Shown one piece after another: positions 5,954-17,189 of a stretch of 19,477 nt of DNA (the stretch's first letter is position 1; the number at the start of each line of letters is the position of its first letter). Origin of the DNA: an uncultured Lysobacter sp. (GTDB taxonomy: Bacteria > Pseudomonadota > Gammaproteobacteria > Xanthomonadales > Xanthomonadaceae). The translations under genes were made by a program, and so were the position numbers. The stretch is from contig CAMLID010000062.1 in NCBI GenBank assembly GCA_946480055.1, positions 1 through 19,477 on the forward strand. The letters are read 5' to 3'. The notes under the pieces are model-generated. The model searched no databases, was not told the DNA's origin, and worked only from the letters and a program-made list of their open reading frames with translations.

Positions 5954-8900
5954 TCACCTACCCGGCTGCTTCACCGTCAGCATCGCCGGCACCGCCTTGC
6001 CGACGCCGCGCAGGTCGGGACGGTACATGTCCTCGACCAGCGACGGCGGCACGGTGTAGGTGCCCGGCGTGACTGCGCGCACCAGGTAGAACACGCGCGC
6101 GGTGTCGCCGACATCGAGCTTGAGCGCGGCCACGTAACGGTCGTCGCGGAACTCCTCGTGGCGCACTTCGGCGGCCGAGTCGCGGTCGGAGATCTCGATC
6201 CCGTCCACGACCACGCCGGCCCATTGCTTGGCGTCGCCGAGGTTGAAGTTCTCGATCTCCAGGCCCGCCGGCAGCAGGTCGGTGAGCAAGGCGTCCGGCA
6301 TCGCGCGGCTGGCCTTGATGCTGACCTGCACGATCAGCGCGTCGCCCTCCTCCAGGGTGCCGCCCTCCCAGGCCTCGCCCTTGGTCGTGTAGTACTTGCG
6401 CTTGACCTCGATCACCGAGCTGTCCGGATCGGGCGCGCGGCGCGGCACGCCGGCGATCTCCATGCTCGCGTACAGCGGCGGCTGCCCGACCGGATCGAAG
6501 CTCACTCCGCTGGCCAGCGCGTCGTAGTCGAACACGCGACCGACGATCTTGGCCGCGCCGGCATCGGACACGATGTCGCCGACCTTCCACTGGCCGGACA
6601 CGGTCTTGGCTTGATCGGCCATCAGCGCCTTGCCCAGGCGCGCCAACGCGACCTGTTCCTGTGTGCTCAGCCACAGCCAGCCGCGGTTGCGGCGCGCATC
6701 CAGTTCCAGGCCCAGCGGCACCGCGCGGCCGTCGTAGGCCGGCGTGGCGAAGCCGCGTTCGTGCACCAGCGCGATCATCAGCGCGTCGTCGCGCACGCGG
6801 CTGCCGTAGTCGCCCAGGTACTCCGGACGGTCCTTGGAATCCTTCGCGAAACCTTCGGCGATCGCCTTCTTGCCGCGCGCCTTGTCGCCCTGCAGCGACA
6901 GCGCCAGGCCCAGGTGGACCAGCGGCAGGCCGGTCACGCTGTTCTTGCGCTCGTTGTCGTACAAGGCGCGCAAGGTGCCCAGCGGGGCGCGGTTGACCCG
7001 CGCCAGCACGTAGCCGGCGTGCGCCTGGTAGGCGAACTTGAGGTGTTCGCGGCGATCGTAGCCGAAGAACTGGGCGCCGCCGGACAGCAGGTCCTCGTTG
7101 AGCACCTTCAGCGACTTCTGCAGCATCGCCTCGGGCACGGCGAAGCCGGCGTCGCGCGCGTCGAGCAGGAACTCGACCACGTACGGCGTGATCGCCTGAT
7201 TGACGTAGTCGCCGTCGCCCCACATCGAGTAGTGGCCGGAGCCGATCTGCATCGCCGCCAGGCGACCGAACGCGCCTTCCATGCGCGCGCGCCGCTGCTT
7301 GGCGTCCAGACCCTTGACCCCGAGCATCTTCGCGGTCGCCTCGTCGAGTTCGAGCGCGGCGTAGCCCTTGCTGGTGGTCTGTTCGGCGCAGCCGTACGGA
7401 TATTCCAGGGCGCCCTGCAGCGCGCTCGCGAACGGAATCGGCGGCAGTGCGCTGACCGTCATGCGCGCGTTGACCGAGCCCGGCATCAGGCCGTCGGCGA
7501 AGTCCGCGCCCAGGCGCACCGGCGCGGTCTGCTCCAGCACCTGGGTGCGCGCACGCAGCACCTGCGGCCAGGCCGGACGCACCGGCACGTCGTAGCGCCG
7601 GTCGACCTTGTAGCCATTGCCTTCCACGCGCACGCGCACCTGCGCGACCGTGTAGCCCTCGCGGGCGACGATCGGGAAGGTGTAGGTGGTCTTGGCCTCG
7701 ACGCCCAACGCGGCCTTGCGGTTGCCGTCGCTCAGCGACAGCGGGCCGATGCCTTCGACCTTGACCTCGAACTCGCCGGCGCGGCCGGTGAAGTTCTGCA
7801 CGTCGAGCGTAACGTTGCTGCGGTCGCCCGGAGCGAGCACGCGCGGCGTGCTGGCCTCGGCCAGAACCGGCGCGCGCACGATGGTTTCGCGGTCGCGCTT
7901 GCCGTACCTGCCGCCGGAATACACCAGCGCCGACACCCGCAAGGTGCCGTTGAAGTCGGGCACGGCCAGCTTGACCACGGCATTGCCCTTGGCGTCCAAG
8001 CGCACCGGCCCTGCGAACAGGTCCACGGTCTGCACCTTGGCGGTCGGACGCCGCGCCTGCGGCAGCGCCTCCAGGGCCATGTCGCCGCCGAAGCGGATCT
8101 TGGCGGTGCCGCCTTCGAAACTTTCGATCACGCGCCCGTAGACGTCGTAGGAATCCACGCCCAGGCGACGCTGGGCGAAGAAATGCGCGGCCGCGTCCGG
8201 CACCGGGAAGCGGGTGATGTTGAGGATGCCGACGTCGACCGCGGACACGGTGACGTAGGCCTCCTGCCCGGCCAGCTGCGGCGCGCTGACGGTGACCGGC
8301 AGGTTCTGCTCGGGCCGCATCAGCTTGGGTACGTTGAGGCCGACCGCGACCGTGCGATCGCGCCGGTCCATCGGCACGTGCGCGATACCGACCGCACGCG
8401 CCGGGGTGATCTTGCTGGGCGCGCTGCCGCCGCGGAACACCAGCGCGGTGACGTAGACGTCGTGGCGCTCCCAGTCGGCGGTGACCGGAATCTCGTAGCT
8501 GCTGCCGGCTTTGACGTCGATCGCCTGCACATACAGCATGCGATCGCTTTCGACCATCAGCAGGCCCTTGCCGGCGTGCGGCGGGGTCAGGGTGACCTTG
8601 AGCGTGTCGCCGGCCTTGTAGGCGGTCTTGTCGAGCGCGATCTTGACCTTGTCGGGACGCGCGTCGAGGCCGCGGTTCTGGTCGTCCCAGCTCCAGCCGG
8701 CCTTGAACGGATAGCGCGAAGTGAGCTTGGTCGCCGGGTCGTAGACGTCGACGCGGTACTCGCCCCATTCGACCGCGAAGTCCAGGCGCAGCGGCGAAGC
8801 GCCCAGATCGACGGTGCGGGTCTGGATGTCTTCGTAGCGACGGTTGAAGTCGTAGTCCCAGCCGCCGTCGGCGTCGTAGTTCCAGTGGTAGTCGCGGTGT

Positions 8901-10909
8901 TCGCGCACCAGGGTCACGCGCAGGGCCTTGCCCGGGCGCGGCTTGCCGTCGGCACCGACGCGGGTCAGCTCGAAGCCGGCATTGCCGTTGGAATCGGTGC
9001 CTTCCTTGTCGTCGAACAAGGGACGCACGCCGACCAGCGCATCGGCCGGCCACAGCACGCGCTTGAGGCTGCGGTTGACGCTGCGGCCGCCGCTTTCGTA
9101 GACGCTGCCGGTGAGGATGGCGGCGATCGGGCTGACCGGCTTGGCCTCGCTGGGCAGCGCGATGTCCTGCTGCAACTTGCCCTGGGCGTCGAGCGTGGCG
9201 TCGACCACGTCCTTGGCTTCCTTGGGCAGGCTCAGGGTCGGGTCGCCGAAGAAGTAGCCCGGCAGCTGTTCCAGCGGATGCTGCTCCACCGTCACCGCGA
9301 GCTTGGCGGTGAAACGGTTGCCGGCCGCGGGCGCGCCGTACAGATAGGCGCCGTCGACCGCGAGCTTGATCGGCTCGCCGGGCTTGAGCGTGGCCTGGGC
9401 GTTGAGGTCGAGCTTGAGACGCTCCGGCAGGAATTCCTCGATGCGCAGGGTCATGCCCTGCACCGCTTCCTTGCTGGCCGGATCGGTGCGGAACTCGACT
9501 CGCCAGCGCCCGGTCGCGGCGTCGGCCGGAATCAGCTGGGCGTGGCGCACGTAGCCCTGGGTATCGGGTTGCAGGCGCGTTTCCAGGAAGGTCTTGCCGT
9601 CGGGCTGGACGTAGCGCAGGAACACCGGCTGCAGCGCCTTGCCCTTGAGCGCGACCGGCTTGCCGTCCTGATCGCGCAGCAGCGCCGACAGGCGCACGGT
9701 TTCGCCGGGGCGGTAGAGATCGCGTCCGGACCAGGCGAATACGTCGAACCAGGCCTGCTCGCGGCCGGAGACCGCGAACTCGGACAGGTCCAGCGCCGGC
9801 TGGTTGAACGGCAGCATCGACACGTCGCTGCCGCGCTGCGCGACCAGCACCTGGGTCGCGTCGAGCTTGTAGGGCAGCATGACGTTGCCGTTGCGGTCGG
9901 TCTCGCCCTTCATCACCGGCTCGCCGTCGGCGTCGATGACCTTGAGCTCGACCCCGCCGACCGCCTCGCCGTTCTCCAGCGACGCGGTATGCACGAACAG
10001 CTTGTCCTTGTAGGCACGCGCATGCAGGCCCAGATCGCTGACGGTGAAGAACGCGGTCTCGAACTCGTCCTTGAACTGGCCGGTGCGCTTCATCACCGCG
10101 AAGTACAGGCCGGGCTTCTGCAGCTCCTCGATGTCCTGCAGCGGCAGATAGGTCAGCACGCGCTCGTTGGGCTTGCCGCCGAGCACGAAGCGATTGACGT
10201 AGACCGGTTCGGCGAGCTGCGACAACGGCGTCTTGTCGTCCCAGTCGCGCTCCAGTTCCCAACTGCCGCGACGGCCGCCGCGCTGGTACTCGGCGAAGAA
10301 CTTCGGCAGTTCCTTGTCCTTGATGCGCATGAACTCGACGTCGACTTCGGCGACGTTGATCGAGACCACCGGCAGGCCGCGGCTCTCGCGCGCCGGCAAC
10401 ACGCTGCCCTGCGAGGCGAAACCGACCACCGGGTCCAGCGGACCGGTGTAGACGTTGCGGGTCAGGGTCTTGCCGATGCGGTCGCCGTCGGCGGCGGTGA
10501 GGCCGCCCTTGATGGTGACCACGTAATCCTTGCTCGCCTCCACGTGCGGGAAGCGCAGCAGCTTGCCGCCCTCGTCCAGCACCCAGCTGCCCTTGACCAC
10601 GGCGCCGTTCTTGTCGGCGACCGCGATCAGTTCGTCGAAAGCCTGGGTGCCGACCAGCGGCTGGCTGAATTCCAGGGCGATCGCGAGCTGTTCGTCGGCT
10701 TTCTGATCGGGATAAGCCGCGACCAGGCCGAAACCCTGCACGGTTTCGCGCTTGGCCTTGATGGCTTCGCCGCTGACTTCGGGCAACTGGCCGGTGGTGT
10801 CGCGCTTGCATGCCACCGGGCCGGCTGCAAGCAGCAGGGCCAGGGCGACGACAGCGACCGGACGCGCGACGCGTCGGATCAGGCTCACAGCAGGACCCAC
10901 GCGTTCCAT
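5954..10909 (-). CDS. yfhM: Bacterial alpha-2-macroglobulin (YfhM/COG2373 family) with thioester
   Basis: A 1651-residue protease-trapping protein, close in length to E. coli YfhM (1653). It is exported to the periplasm. Residues 1-33 are a signal sequence with a long hydrophobic run (17-30) ending at Cys34. The preceding GPVAC is a weak lipobox (Pro at -3), so lipidation is likely by family but not certain. The body is a chain of macroglobulin beta-sandwich domains. The thioester motif CAEQ is intact (Cys1174 to Gln1177, codons at 7379-7390), so it should attach covalently to attacking proteases. A C-terminal receptor-like domain follows. The frame stays open to 11065, but the ATG at 10909 is preferred because it begins the signal peptide and follows GGGAGAG at good spacing. 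pbpC lies downstream; this pair is conserved in many Gram-negatives, and the macroglobulin is thought to guard the periplasm while PBP1C helps repair the wall. Confidence 0.95.
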   Translation of the reverse strand: MERVGPAVSLIRRVARPVAVVALALLLAAGPVACKRDTTGQLPEVSGEAIKAKRETVQGFGLVAAYPDQKADEQLAIALEFSQPLVGTQAFDELIAVADKNGAVVKGSWVLDEGGKLLRFPHVEASKDYVVTIKGGLTAADGDRIGKTLTRNVYTGPLDPVVGFASQGSVLPARESRGLPVVSINVAEVDVEFMRIKDKELPKFFAEYQRGGRRGSWELERDWDDKTPLSQLAEPVYVNRFVLGGKPNERVLTYLPLQDIEELQKPGLYFAVMKRTGQFKDEFETAFFTVSDLGLHARAYKDKLFVHTASLENGEAVGGVELKVIDADGEPVMKGETDRNGNVMLPYKLDATQVLVAQRGSDVSMLPFNQPALDLSEFAVSGREQAWFDVFAWSGRDLYRPGETVRLSALLRDQDGKPVALKGKALQPVFLRYVQPDGKTFLETRLQPDTQGYVRHAQLIPADAATGRWRVEFRTDPASKEAVQGMTLRIEEFLPERLKLDLNAQATLKPGEPIKLAVDGAYLYGAPAAGNRFTAKLAVTVEQHPLEQLPGYFFGDPTLSLPKEAKDVVDATLDAQGKLQQDIALPSEAKPVSPIAAILTGSVYESGGRSVNRSLKRVLWPADALVGVRPLFDDKEGTDSNGNAGFELTRVGADGKPRPGKALRVTLVREHRDYHWNYDADGGWDYDFNRRYEDIQTRTVDLGASPLRLDFAVEWGEYRVDVYDPATKLTSRYPFKAGWSWDDQNRGLDARPDKVKIALDKTAYKAGDTLKVTLTPPHAGKGLLMVESDRMLYVQAIDVKAGSSYEIPVTADWERHDVYVTALVFRGGSAPSKITPARAVGIAHVPMDRRDRTVAVGLNVPKLMRPEQNLPVTVSAPQLAGQEAYVTVSAVDVGILNITRFPVPDAAAHFFAQRRLGVDSYDVYGRVIESFEGGTAKIRFGGDMALEALPQARRPTAKVQTVDLFAGPVRLDAKGNAVVKLAVPDFNGTLRVSALVYSGGRYGKRDRETIVRAPVLAEASTPRVLAPGDRSNVTLDVQNFTGRAGEFEVKVEGIGPLSLSDGNRKAALGVEAKTTYTFPIVAREGYTVAQVRVRVEGNGYKVDRRYDVPVRPAWPQVLRARTQVLEQTAPVRLGADFADGLMPGSVNARMTVSALPPIPFASALQGALEYPYGCAEQTTSKGYAALELDEATAKMLGVKGLDAKQRRARMEGAFGRLAAMQIGSGHYSMWGDGDYVNQAITPYVVEFLLDARDAGFAVPEAMLQKSLKVLNEDLLSGGAQFFGYDRREHLKFAYQAHAGYVLARVNRAPLGTLRALYDNERKNSVTGLPLVHLGLALSLQGDKARGKKAIAEGFAKDSKDRPEYLGDYGSRVRDDALMIALVHERGFATPAYDGRAVPLGLELDARRNRGWLWLSTQEQVALARLGKALMADQAKTVSGQWKVGDIVSDAGAAKIVGRVFDYDALASGVSFDPVGQPPLYASMEIAGVPRRAPDPDSSVIEVKRKYYTTKGEAWEGGTLEEGDALIVQVSIKASRAMPDALLTDLLPAGLEIENFNLGDAKQWAGVVVDGIEISDRDSAAEVRHEEFRDDRYVAALKLDVGDTARVFYLVRAVTPGTYTVPPSLVEDMYRPDLRGVGKAVPAMLTVKQPGR

Positions 10910-10935
10910 CGTTGTCTCTCCCTGGTTTGCGACGA

Positions 10936-10941
10936 AGTATA
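10936..10941 (-). promoter_or_regulatory. Candidate -10 box of the alpha-2-macroglobulin gene
   Basis: On the minus strand TATACT (complement of 10936-10941) lies 26 nt before the ATG at 10909, in a locally AT-richer patch, leaving a leader of about 20 nt with the ribosome-binding site. No good -35 hexamer is found at 16-18 bp, so this is tentative. Confidence 0.35.
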
Positions 10942-11138
10942 GAGCGACGTTGGCGTCACGCAGAGAGGGTTTAGACAACTTTTTGCGTCCGCAGGCGAAA
11001 TATCGGCACCGGCCTGGCGCATGCGGGACGCTGATCGACGGAGACGGTCGCCGGCGCGCTCGCACTTGCTCGAACGAAGTCGGCCCTGGGCCGGTGCCCG
11101 TCGATTCGCCTGATGGGCAGCGTGCCCAAAGCGCATCT

Positions 11139-11151
11139 GAAACATTGTTTC
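11139..11151. promoter_or_regulatory. Short perfect palindrome, possible operator, in a divergent intergenic region
   Basis: GAAACA-T-TGTTTC is a perfect 6-bp inverted repeat around one base. It sits near the middle of the 483-bp gap between the minus-strand alpha-2-macroglobulin gene (start 10909) and the plus-strand metzincin gene (start 11393). Its shape suits a dimeric repressor, but no regulator gene is visible nearby. Confidence 0.35.
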
Positions 11152-11234
11152 AAATCACGCATCCGTCGCCCTGCGTGGCGCAACCCGTGTACCGATGCAT
11201 GACCAGAATCACATTGCGCGTGCATTAGCGGCTG

Positions 11235-11297
11235 CTTTTTCCCTCTACGACCAGGCGGGTCCTGGCTAGCTTGGAAAAAGAGCGGGTCGCCGACCCG
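11235..11297 (+). promoter_or_regulatory. Structured leader upstream of the metzincin protease gene
   Basis: Outer arms CTTTTTCC (11235-11242) and GGAAAAAG (11273-11280) enclose inner arms CCAGG (11251-11255) and CCTGG (11261-11265). A separate perfect hairpin, CGGGTC-GCC-GACCCG, follows at 11283-11297. The block ends 95 nt before the ATG. It could be a folded 5' leader or overlapping protein-binding sites; it matches no riboswitch class I know. The rest of the 10910-11392 gap shows no gene. Confidence 0.35.
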
Positions 11298-11392
11298 TTC
11301 GCCACAGACCCTGCGCATCGGCAGCACGGAGGCCGTGCCAGGGATCGCCATCGACACGGCCATCACCCGGCCGACCAGGGAGAGAGAACCCG

Positions 11393-13312
11393 ATGACCAC
11401 CCGCAAGCACGCAGCGCGGCTCGCCAAAGCCGCCCTGCTCCTGTCCATCGCCAGCGCGCCCGCCTTCGCCGCCAAACCGCTGTTCGTCGGCGGGCAGGCG
11501 CCAGCGCCGCAACGCGCCGCACTGGCCACCGCGCAGCAACTGTCCAAAGCCGGCCCGACCCGCAGCCTGCGCATCGAACGCGCCGACGCTTCGGTGGTCA
11601 GCGCGCAGACCCGCGAAATCGAACTGCGCCTGGGTTCGCGCCTGGTCAACGCCGTGCTCGACAACGCGCATCAGACCGAACGCGGCAACACCGTGTGGCT
11701 CGGCCGTCTGCGCGACTCGCGCGGCGCCTCGGCCCTGCGCGGTGCGCGCGAAGTGCGCGTCGACGAGCGCAACTCGGTCGCCCTGGTCCGCCACGGCAAC
11801 CGCATCACCGGCAACGTGCGCGTCGACGGCACCCTGTACCGCATCCAGTCCCTGCCCGACGGCAGCAATGCGGTGATCGAAGTCGACGAAACGCGCATGC
11901 CGCCGGACCACGCCGCCGATTACAGCGAAGCCGACATGCCGCAAATCGACATGCGTGCCGCCGCCGCTCGAGCCAGCCGCAGCAGCGGCGGCCTGGTCGG
12001 CGCGGCCGCGATCGACCCCGGCGCCACCGCCACCATCCGCGTCCAGGTGGTCGCCACCAACCAAGCCGTCACGGCCTACGGCGGCGACATGGAAGCGTTG
12101 ATCGAGCTGGCCGTGGCCGAGAGCAACCAGGGCTACGTCAATTCGAATGTCGGCATCAACATGGTCCTGGCCAACTACCGCACGGTGGAATACAGCTCGG
12201 TCGGCGACGGTCACGCCACCGACGTGCAGCGCTTCGCCGGCACCAGCGACGGCTATATGGACGACGTCCACGCCAGCCGCGACGCCAACGCCGCCGACGT
12301 CAACGTCCTGGTCATCAACGACGACAGCAACTGCGGCCGCGCCAGCTCGATCGGCTCCAACGCGGCCAGTGCGTTCGCGACCGTGTACTGGGATTGCGCG
12401 ACCGGCTACTACAGCTTCGCCCACGAGATCGGCCACCTGCTGTCGGCGCGCCACGATCCGGCCAACGACCCGAGCAGCACGCCCTACGCCTACGGTCACG
12501 GTTACCAGTACACGCCCGCCTCGGGCGCCCGCTGGCGCACGATCATGGCCTACCAGTGCAGCGGCGCCGCCTGCACCCGCCTGAACTACTGGTCCAACCC
12601 GGACGTCACCTATAACGGCGTGCCGATGGGCAACACCAACCTCAGCCACAACCAGCGCGTGCTGGTCCAGACCAAGGCGGCGATGGCGGCGTTCCGCGCC
12701 GACCCCGGCGCCAACGTGGCGCCAATGGCCAACTTCACGTCCTCGGCCAGCGGCCTGACCGTTGCGTTCACCGATGCCTCGACCGACAGCGACGGCAGCA
12801 TCGTCTCGCGCAGCTGGAACTTCGGCGACAGCACCACCTCGACCGCGACCAATCCGAGCAAGACCTACTCGGCCGCCGGCACCTACACGGTGACGCTGAC
12901 GGTGACCGACGACGACGGCGCGACCCACACCAAGACCGCCTCGGTCACGGTCGGCACCAGCGGCGTGCAGACCTACACCAACGGCACCGACGTCAGCATT
13001 CCCGACAACAACGCGACCGGTGTGAGCAGCTCGATCGTGGTCTCGGGCCGCACCGGCAATGCCCCGGCCAACGCCTCGATCTCGGTCAACATCGTCCATC
13101 CGTACAAGGGCGACCTGATCGTCGACCTGATCGCGCCGGACGGCTCGGTCTACAACATCCACAACCGTTCCGGCGGCAGCGCCGACAACGTCACCGGCAC
13201 CTTCAGCAAGAACCTGTCGACCGAAGCGCTCAACGGCACCTGGAAGCTGCGTGCCGCCGATCGCGCCTCGCAGGACGTGGGCAGCATCGACACCTGGAGC
13301 ATCACCTTCTGA
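11393..13312 (+). CDS. Secreted metzincin-type (M12/reprolysin-like) metallopeptidase with PKD and P domains
   Basis: A 639-residue secreted zinc protease precursor. The signal peptide is residues 1-26 (basic start, hydrophobic core, AFA cleavage site). A propeptide follows to about 205, then a catalytic domain of about 212-436. The zinc motif is HEIGHLLSARHD: His344, Glu345, His348, His354, Asp355. Ser351 replaces the glycine usual in HExxHxxGxxH. TIMAY at 383-387 supplies the Met-turn (Met385), so the fold is metzincin despite the serine. Then come a PKD domain (about 440-520, with WNFGD) and a proprotein-convertase P domain (about 525-639, ending IDTWSITF). Both closely match those of the M4 protease gene downstream. 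Such tails aid secretion, folding or substrate binding and are often trimmed off. The ATG at 11393 follows AGGGAGAGAG. A double hairpin follows the stop. In a Lysobacter-like host a role in prey or nutrient proteolysis is likely. Confidence 0.9.
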   Translation: MTTRKHAARLAKAALLLSIASAPAFAAKPLFVGGQAPAPQRAALATAQQLSKAGPTRSLRIERADASVVSAQTREIELRLGSRLVNAVLDNAHQTERGNTVWLGRLRDSRGASALRGAREVRVDERNSVALVRHGNRITGNVRVDGTLYRIQSLPDGSNAVIEVDETRMPPDHAADYSEADMPQIDMRAAAARASRSSGGLVGAAAIDPGATATIRVQVVATNQAVTAYGGDMEALIELAVAESNQGYVNSNVGINMVLANYRTVEYSSVGDGHATDVQRFAGTSDGYMDDVHASRDANAADVNVLVINDDSNCGRASSIGSNAASAFATVYWDCATGYYSFAHEIGHLLSARHDPANDPSSTPYAYGHGYQYTPASGARWRTIMAYQCSGAACTRLNYWSNPDVTYNGVPMGNTNLSHNQRVLVQTKAAMAAFRADPGANVAPMANFTSSASGLTVAFTDASTDSDGSIVSRSWNFGDSTTSTATNPSKTYSAAGTYTVTLTVTDDDGATHTKTASVTVGTSGVQTYTNGTDVSIPDNNATGVSSSIVVSGRTGNAPANASISVNIVHPYKGDLIVDLIAPDGSVYNIHNRSGGSADNVTGTFSKNLSTEALNGTWKLRAADRASQDVGSIDTWSITF

Positions 13313-13324
13313 TGCCGCCACAAT

Positions 13325-13386
13325 CGGGCGCCCGCGCCCGGTTCGCGACGCAACCCGAAACCCCGGCTCCGGCCGGGGTTTTTGTT
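13325..13386 (+). terminator. Rho-independent terminator of the metzincin gene, with an extra upstream hairpin
   Basis: The terminator stem is AAACCCCGGC (13358-13367) with GCCGGGGTTT (13372-13381), loop TCCG, then TTGTTT. A second GC-rich hairpin, CGGGCG-CCCG-CGCCCG (13325-13340), lies between it and the stop codon. The arrangement is the same as after the M4 protease gene. Confidence 0.85.
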
Positions 13387-16139
<2,753 letters not shown>

Positions 16140-16148
16140 TCGCCCTCG

Positions 16149-16218
16149 CCGGGCCGTGCACGCGGCCCGGTTTCGGCGTGCACCCACAAAAGCCCCGGCC
16201 TCGGCCGGGGCTTTTCTT
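16149..16218. terminator. Bidirectional terminator between the M4 protease and the convergent secreted-protein gene
   Basis: AAAAGCCCCGGCC (16188-16200) pairs perfectly with GGCCGGGGCTTTT (16203-16215), giving a T-tract on both strands. It thus serves both the M4 gene (stop 16139) and the minus-strand gene ending at 16275. A preceding hairpin, CCGGGCC (16149-16155) with GGCCCGG (16164-16170) plus TTT, repeats the arrangement seen after the metzincin gene. Confidence 0.88.
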
Positions 16219-16274
16219 GCGAGCATTGCGGCCTCGTTATCTCGCCAGCGGCTCGCGCTGCGCGAATGCCCGAC

Positions 16275-17189
16275 TCAGGGCGCGTACTTGATCTCGCCGC
16301 CGATGCGGGTGTACTCGGCCCGCATCCACGGGATATCGCGCGTGCCCAGGCCCTGCGGATGGAACCAGAGGAAGGGCATCAGCATCACCACCGATCCGTC
16401 GGCGCGCGCGAAGTCGTACATGCGTTGCGGCGTGTGCGGCCAGCCGTCCAAACCCGGAGCGTTGGTCGCGGCCTGCGGCACCAGGATCACGCGTTGCCAG
16501 TTGGTGTCGATCCGGGTCTTGAGTTGATTGATCTGCTTGAGGTACTCGTCGTCGTTGGCGCCGTAGTTGTCCAGGCCGACCCAGTTGAATTGACGCACAC
16601 CGAAGGTGAGGCCCTCGGTGCCGGGCTTGCTGTAGCGGGCGCTGACGATCGCGGCGATCGGCACGTTCGCGGTCGAGGCGTTCCAGCGCACCGTCGACAA
16701 GGCGTCGGTCAGGGTCGGGTTGGCTCGGGTCGTCCAACCGTCCGGCCCCTTGGCGTCGTTGAGTCCGCACAGCTCGGGTTCGTCCACCGGATAGAACGCG
16801 GCCACGGTGCTGGCGGTCGGATTGTTCGGCACCAGATAGCCCTGGTTGATCAGCTGATCAACGAACTGGTTCCACTGCAGCGCCCGGCCCGGATTGGGCT
16901 TGTACGGACAACTGTCGTTGGCTCCGGTGGTGAACAACAGCTTGTGCACGTCGATCACGGCCTTGAGGTTGCGCGACTTGGCCTGCGCCAGTTCGGAGAA
17001 GATCAGGTTGATCGCGTCCTGCTGGTTCGGAATCGAATAGGTCTGAATGAAGGTGATATTGGTGTGGTCGCCGTTGTCGGCGGTGTTGCCGCTGTTGGCG
17101 TAGTAACCGAAGTATTGCGGTTGCCCCGCGCTTGCGCTGTGGGCGGACAGCAGCAGGCCGGCGGTCAGGACGGTCGTGGCGAATTTCAT
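16275..17189 (-). CDS. Secreted protein of unknown function, probable TIM-barrel/glycoside-hydrolase-like fold
   Basis: A 304-residue exported protein that I cannot assign to a named family. Residues 1-21 form a clean signal peptide (MKFATTV..., ASA cleavage before Gly22). The mature part reads like an alternating beta/alpha barrel: FGYYANSG (27-34), ITFIQTY (45-51), LKAVIDVHK (75-83), AAFYPVDEPEL (130-140), VPIAAIV (176-182), FNWVGLDNYG (201-210), RVILVPQA (233-240) and VVMLMPFLW (267-275). Asp136/Glu137 at the end of a strand and Asp207 are candidate catalytic acids, and aromatic residues at strand ends suit a sugar-binding cleft. Cys94 and Cys141 could form a disulfide. The frame stays open to 17408, but the ATG at 17189 opens the signal peptide and follows GGAG at 8-nt spacing. 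It is convergent with the M4 protease gene, sharing a terminator, and lies among other secreted products. A glycosidase role is inference; it could be a binding protein. Confidence 0.75.
   Translation of the reverse strand: MKFATTVLTAGLLLSAHSASAGQPQYFGYYANSGNTADNGDHTNITFIQTYSIPNQQDAINLIFSELAQAKSRNLKAVIDVHKLLFTTGANDSCPYKPNPGRALQWNQFVDQLINQGYLVPNNPTASTVAAFYPVDEPELCGLNDAKGPDGWTTRANPTLTDALSTVRWNASTANVPIAAIVSARYSKPGTEGLTFGVRQFNWVGLDNYGANDDEYLKQINQLKTRIDTNWQRVILVPQAATNAPGLDGWPHTPQRMYDFARADGSVVMLMPFLWFHPQGLGTRDIPWMRAEYTRIGGEIKYAP

Noticed and set aside
5958..10811. A second long minus-strand frame overlapping the alpha-2-macroglobulin gene
   Set aside because: The translation is dominated by Arg/Gly/Ala/Pro, a frame-shifted shadow of the real gene with no recognisable domain.
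6158..10942. Very long open frame (1594 codons) on the plus strand opposite the alpha-2-macroglobulin gene
   Set aside because: High GC with third-position bias leaves antisense frames open. The translation is low-complexity His/Gln/Arg/Ala/Val-rich with no domain, while the minus-strand frame is a full-length known family.
11363..13321. 652-codon minus-strand frame opposite the metzincin gene
   Set aside because: Val/Ala/Gly/Asp-rich shadow without motifs; the plus-strand gene has a signal peptide, zinc site and two C-terminal domains.
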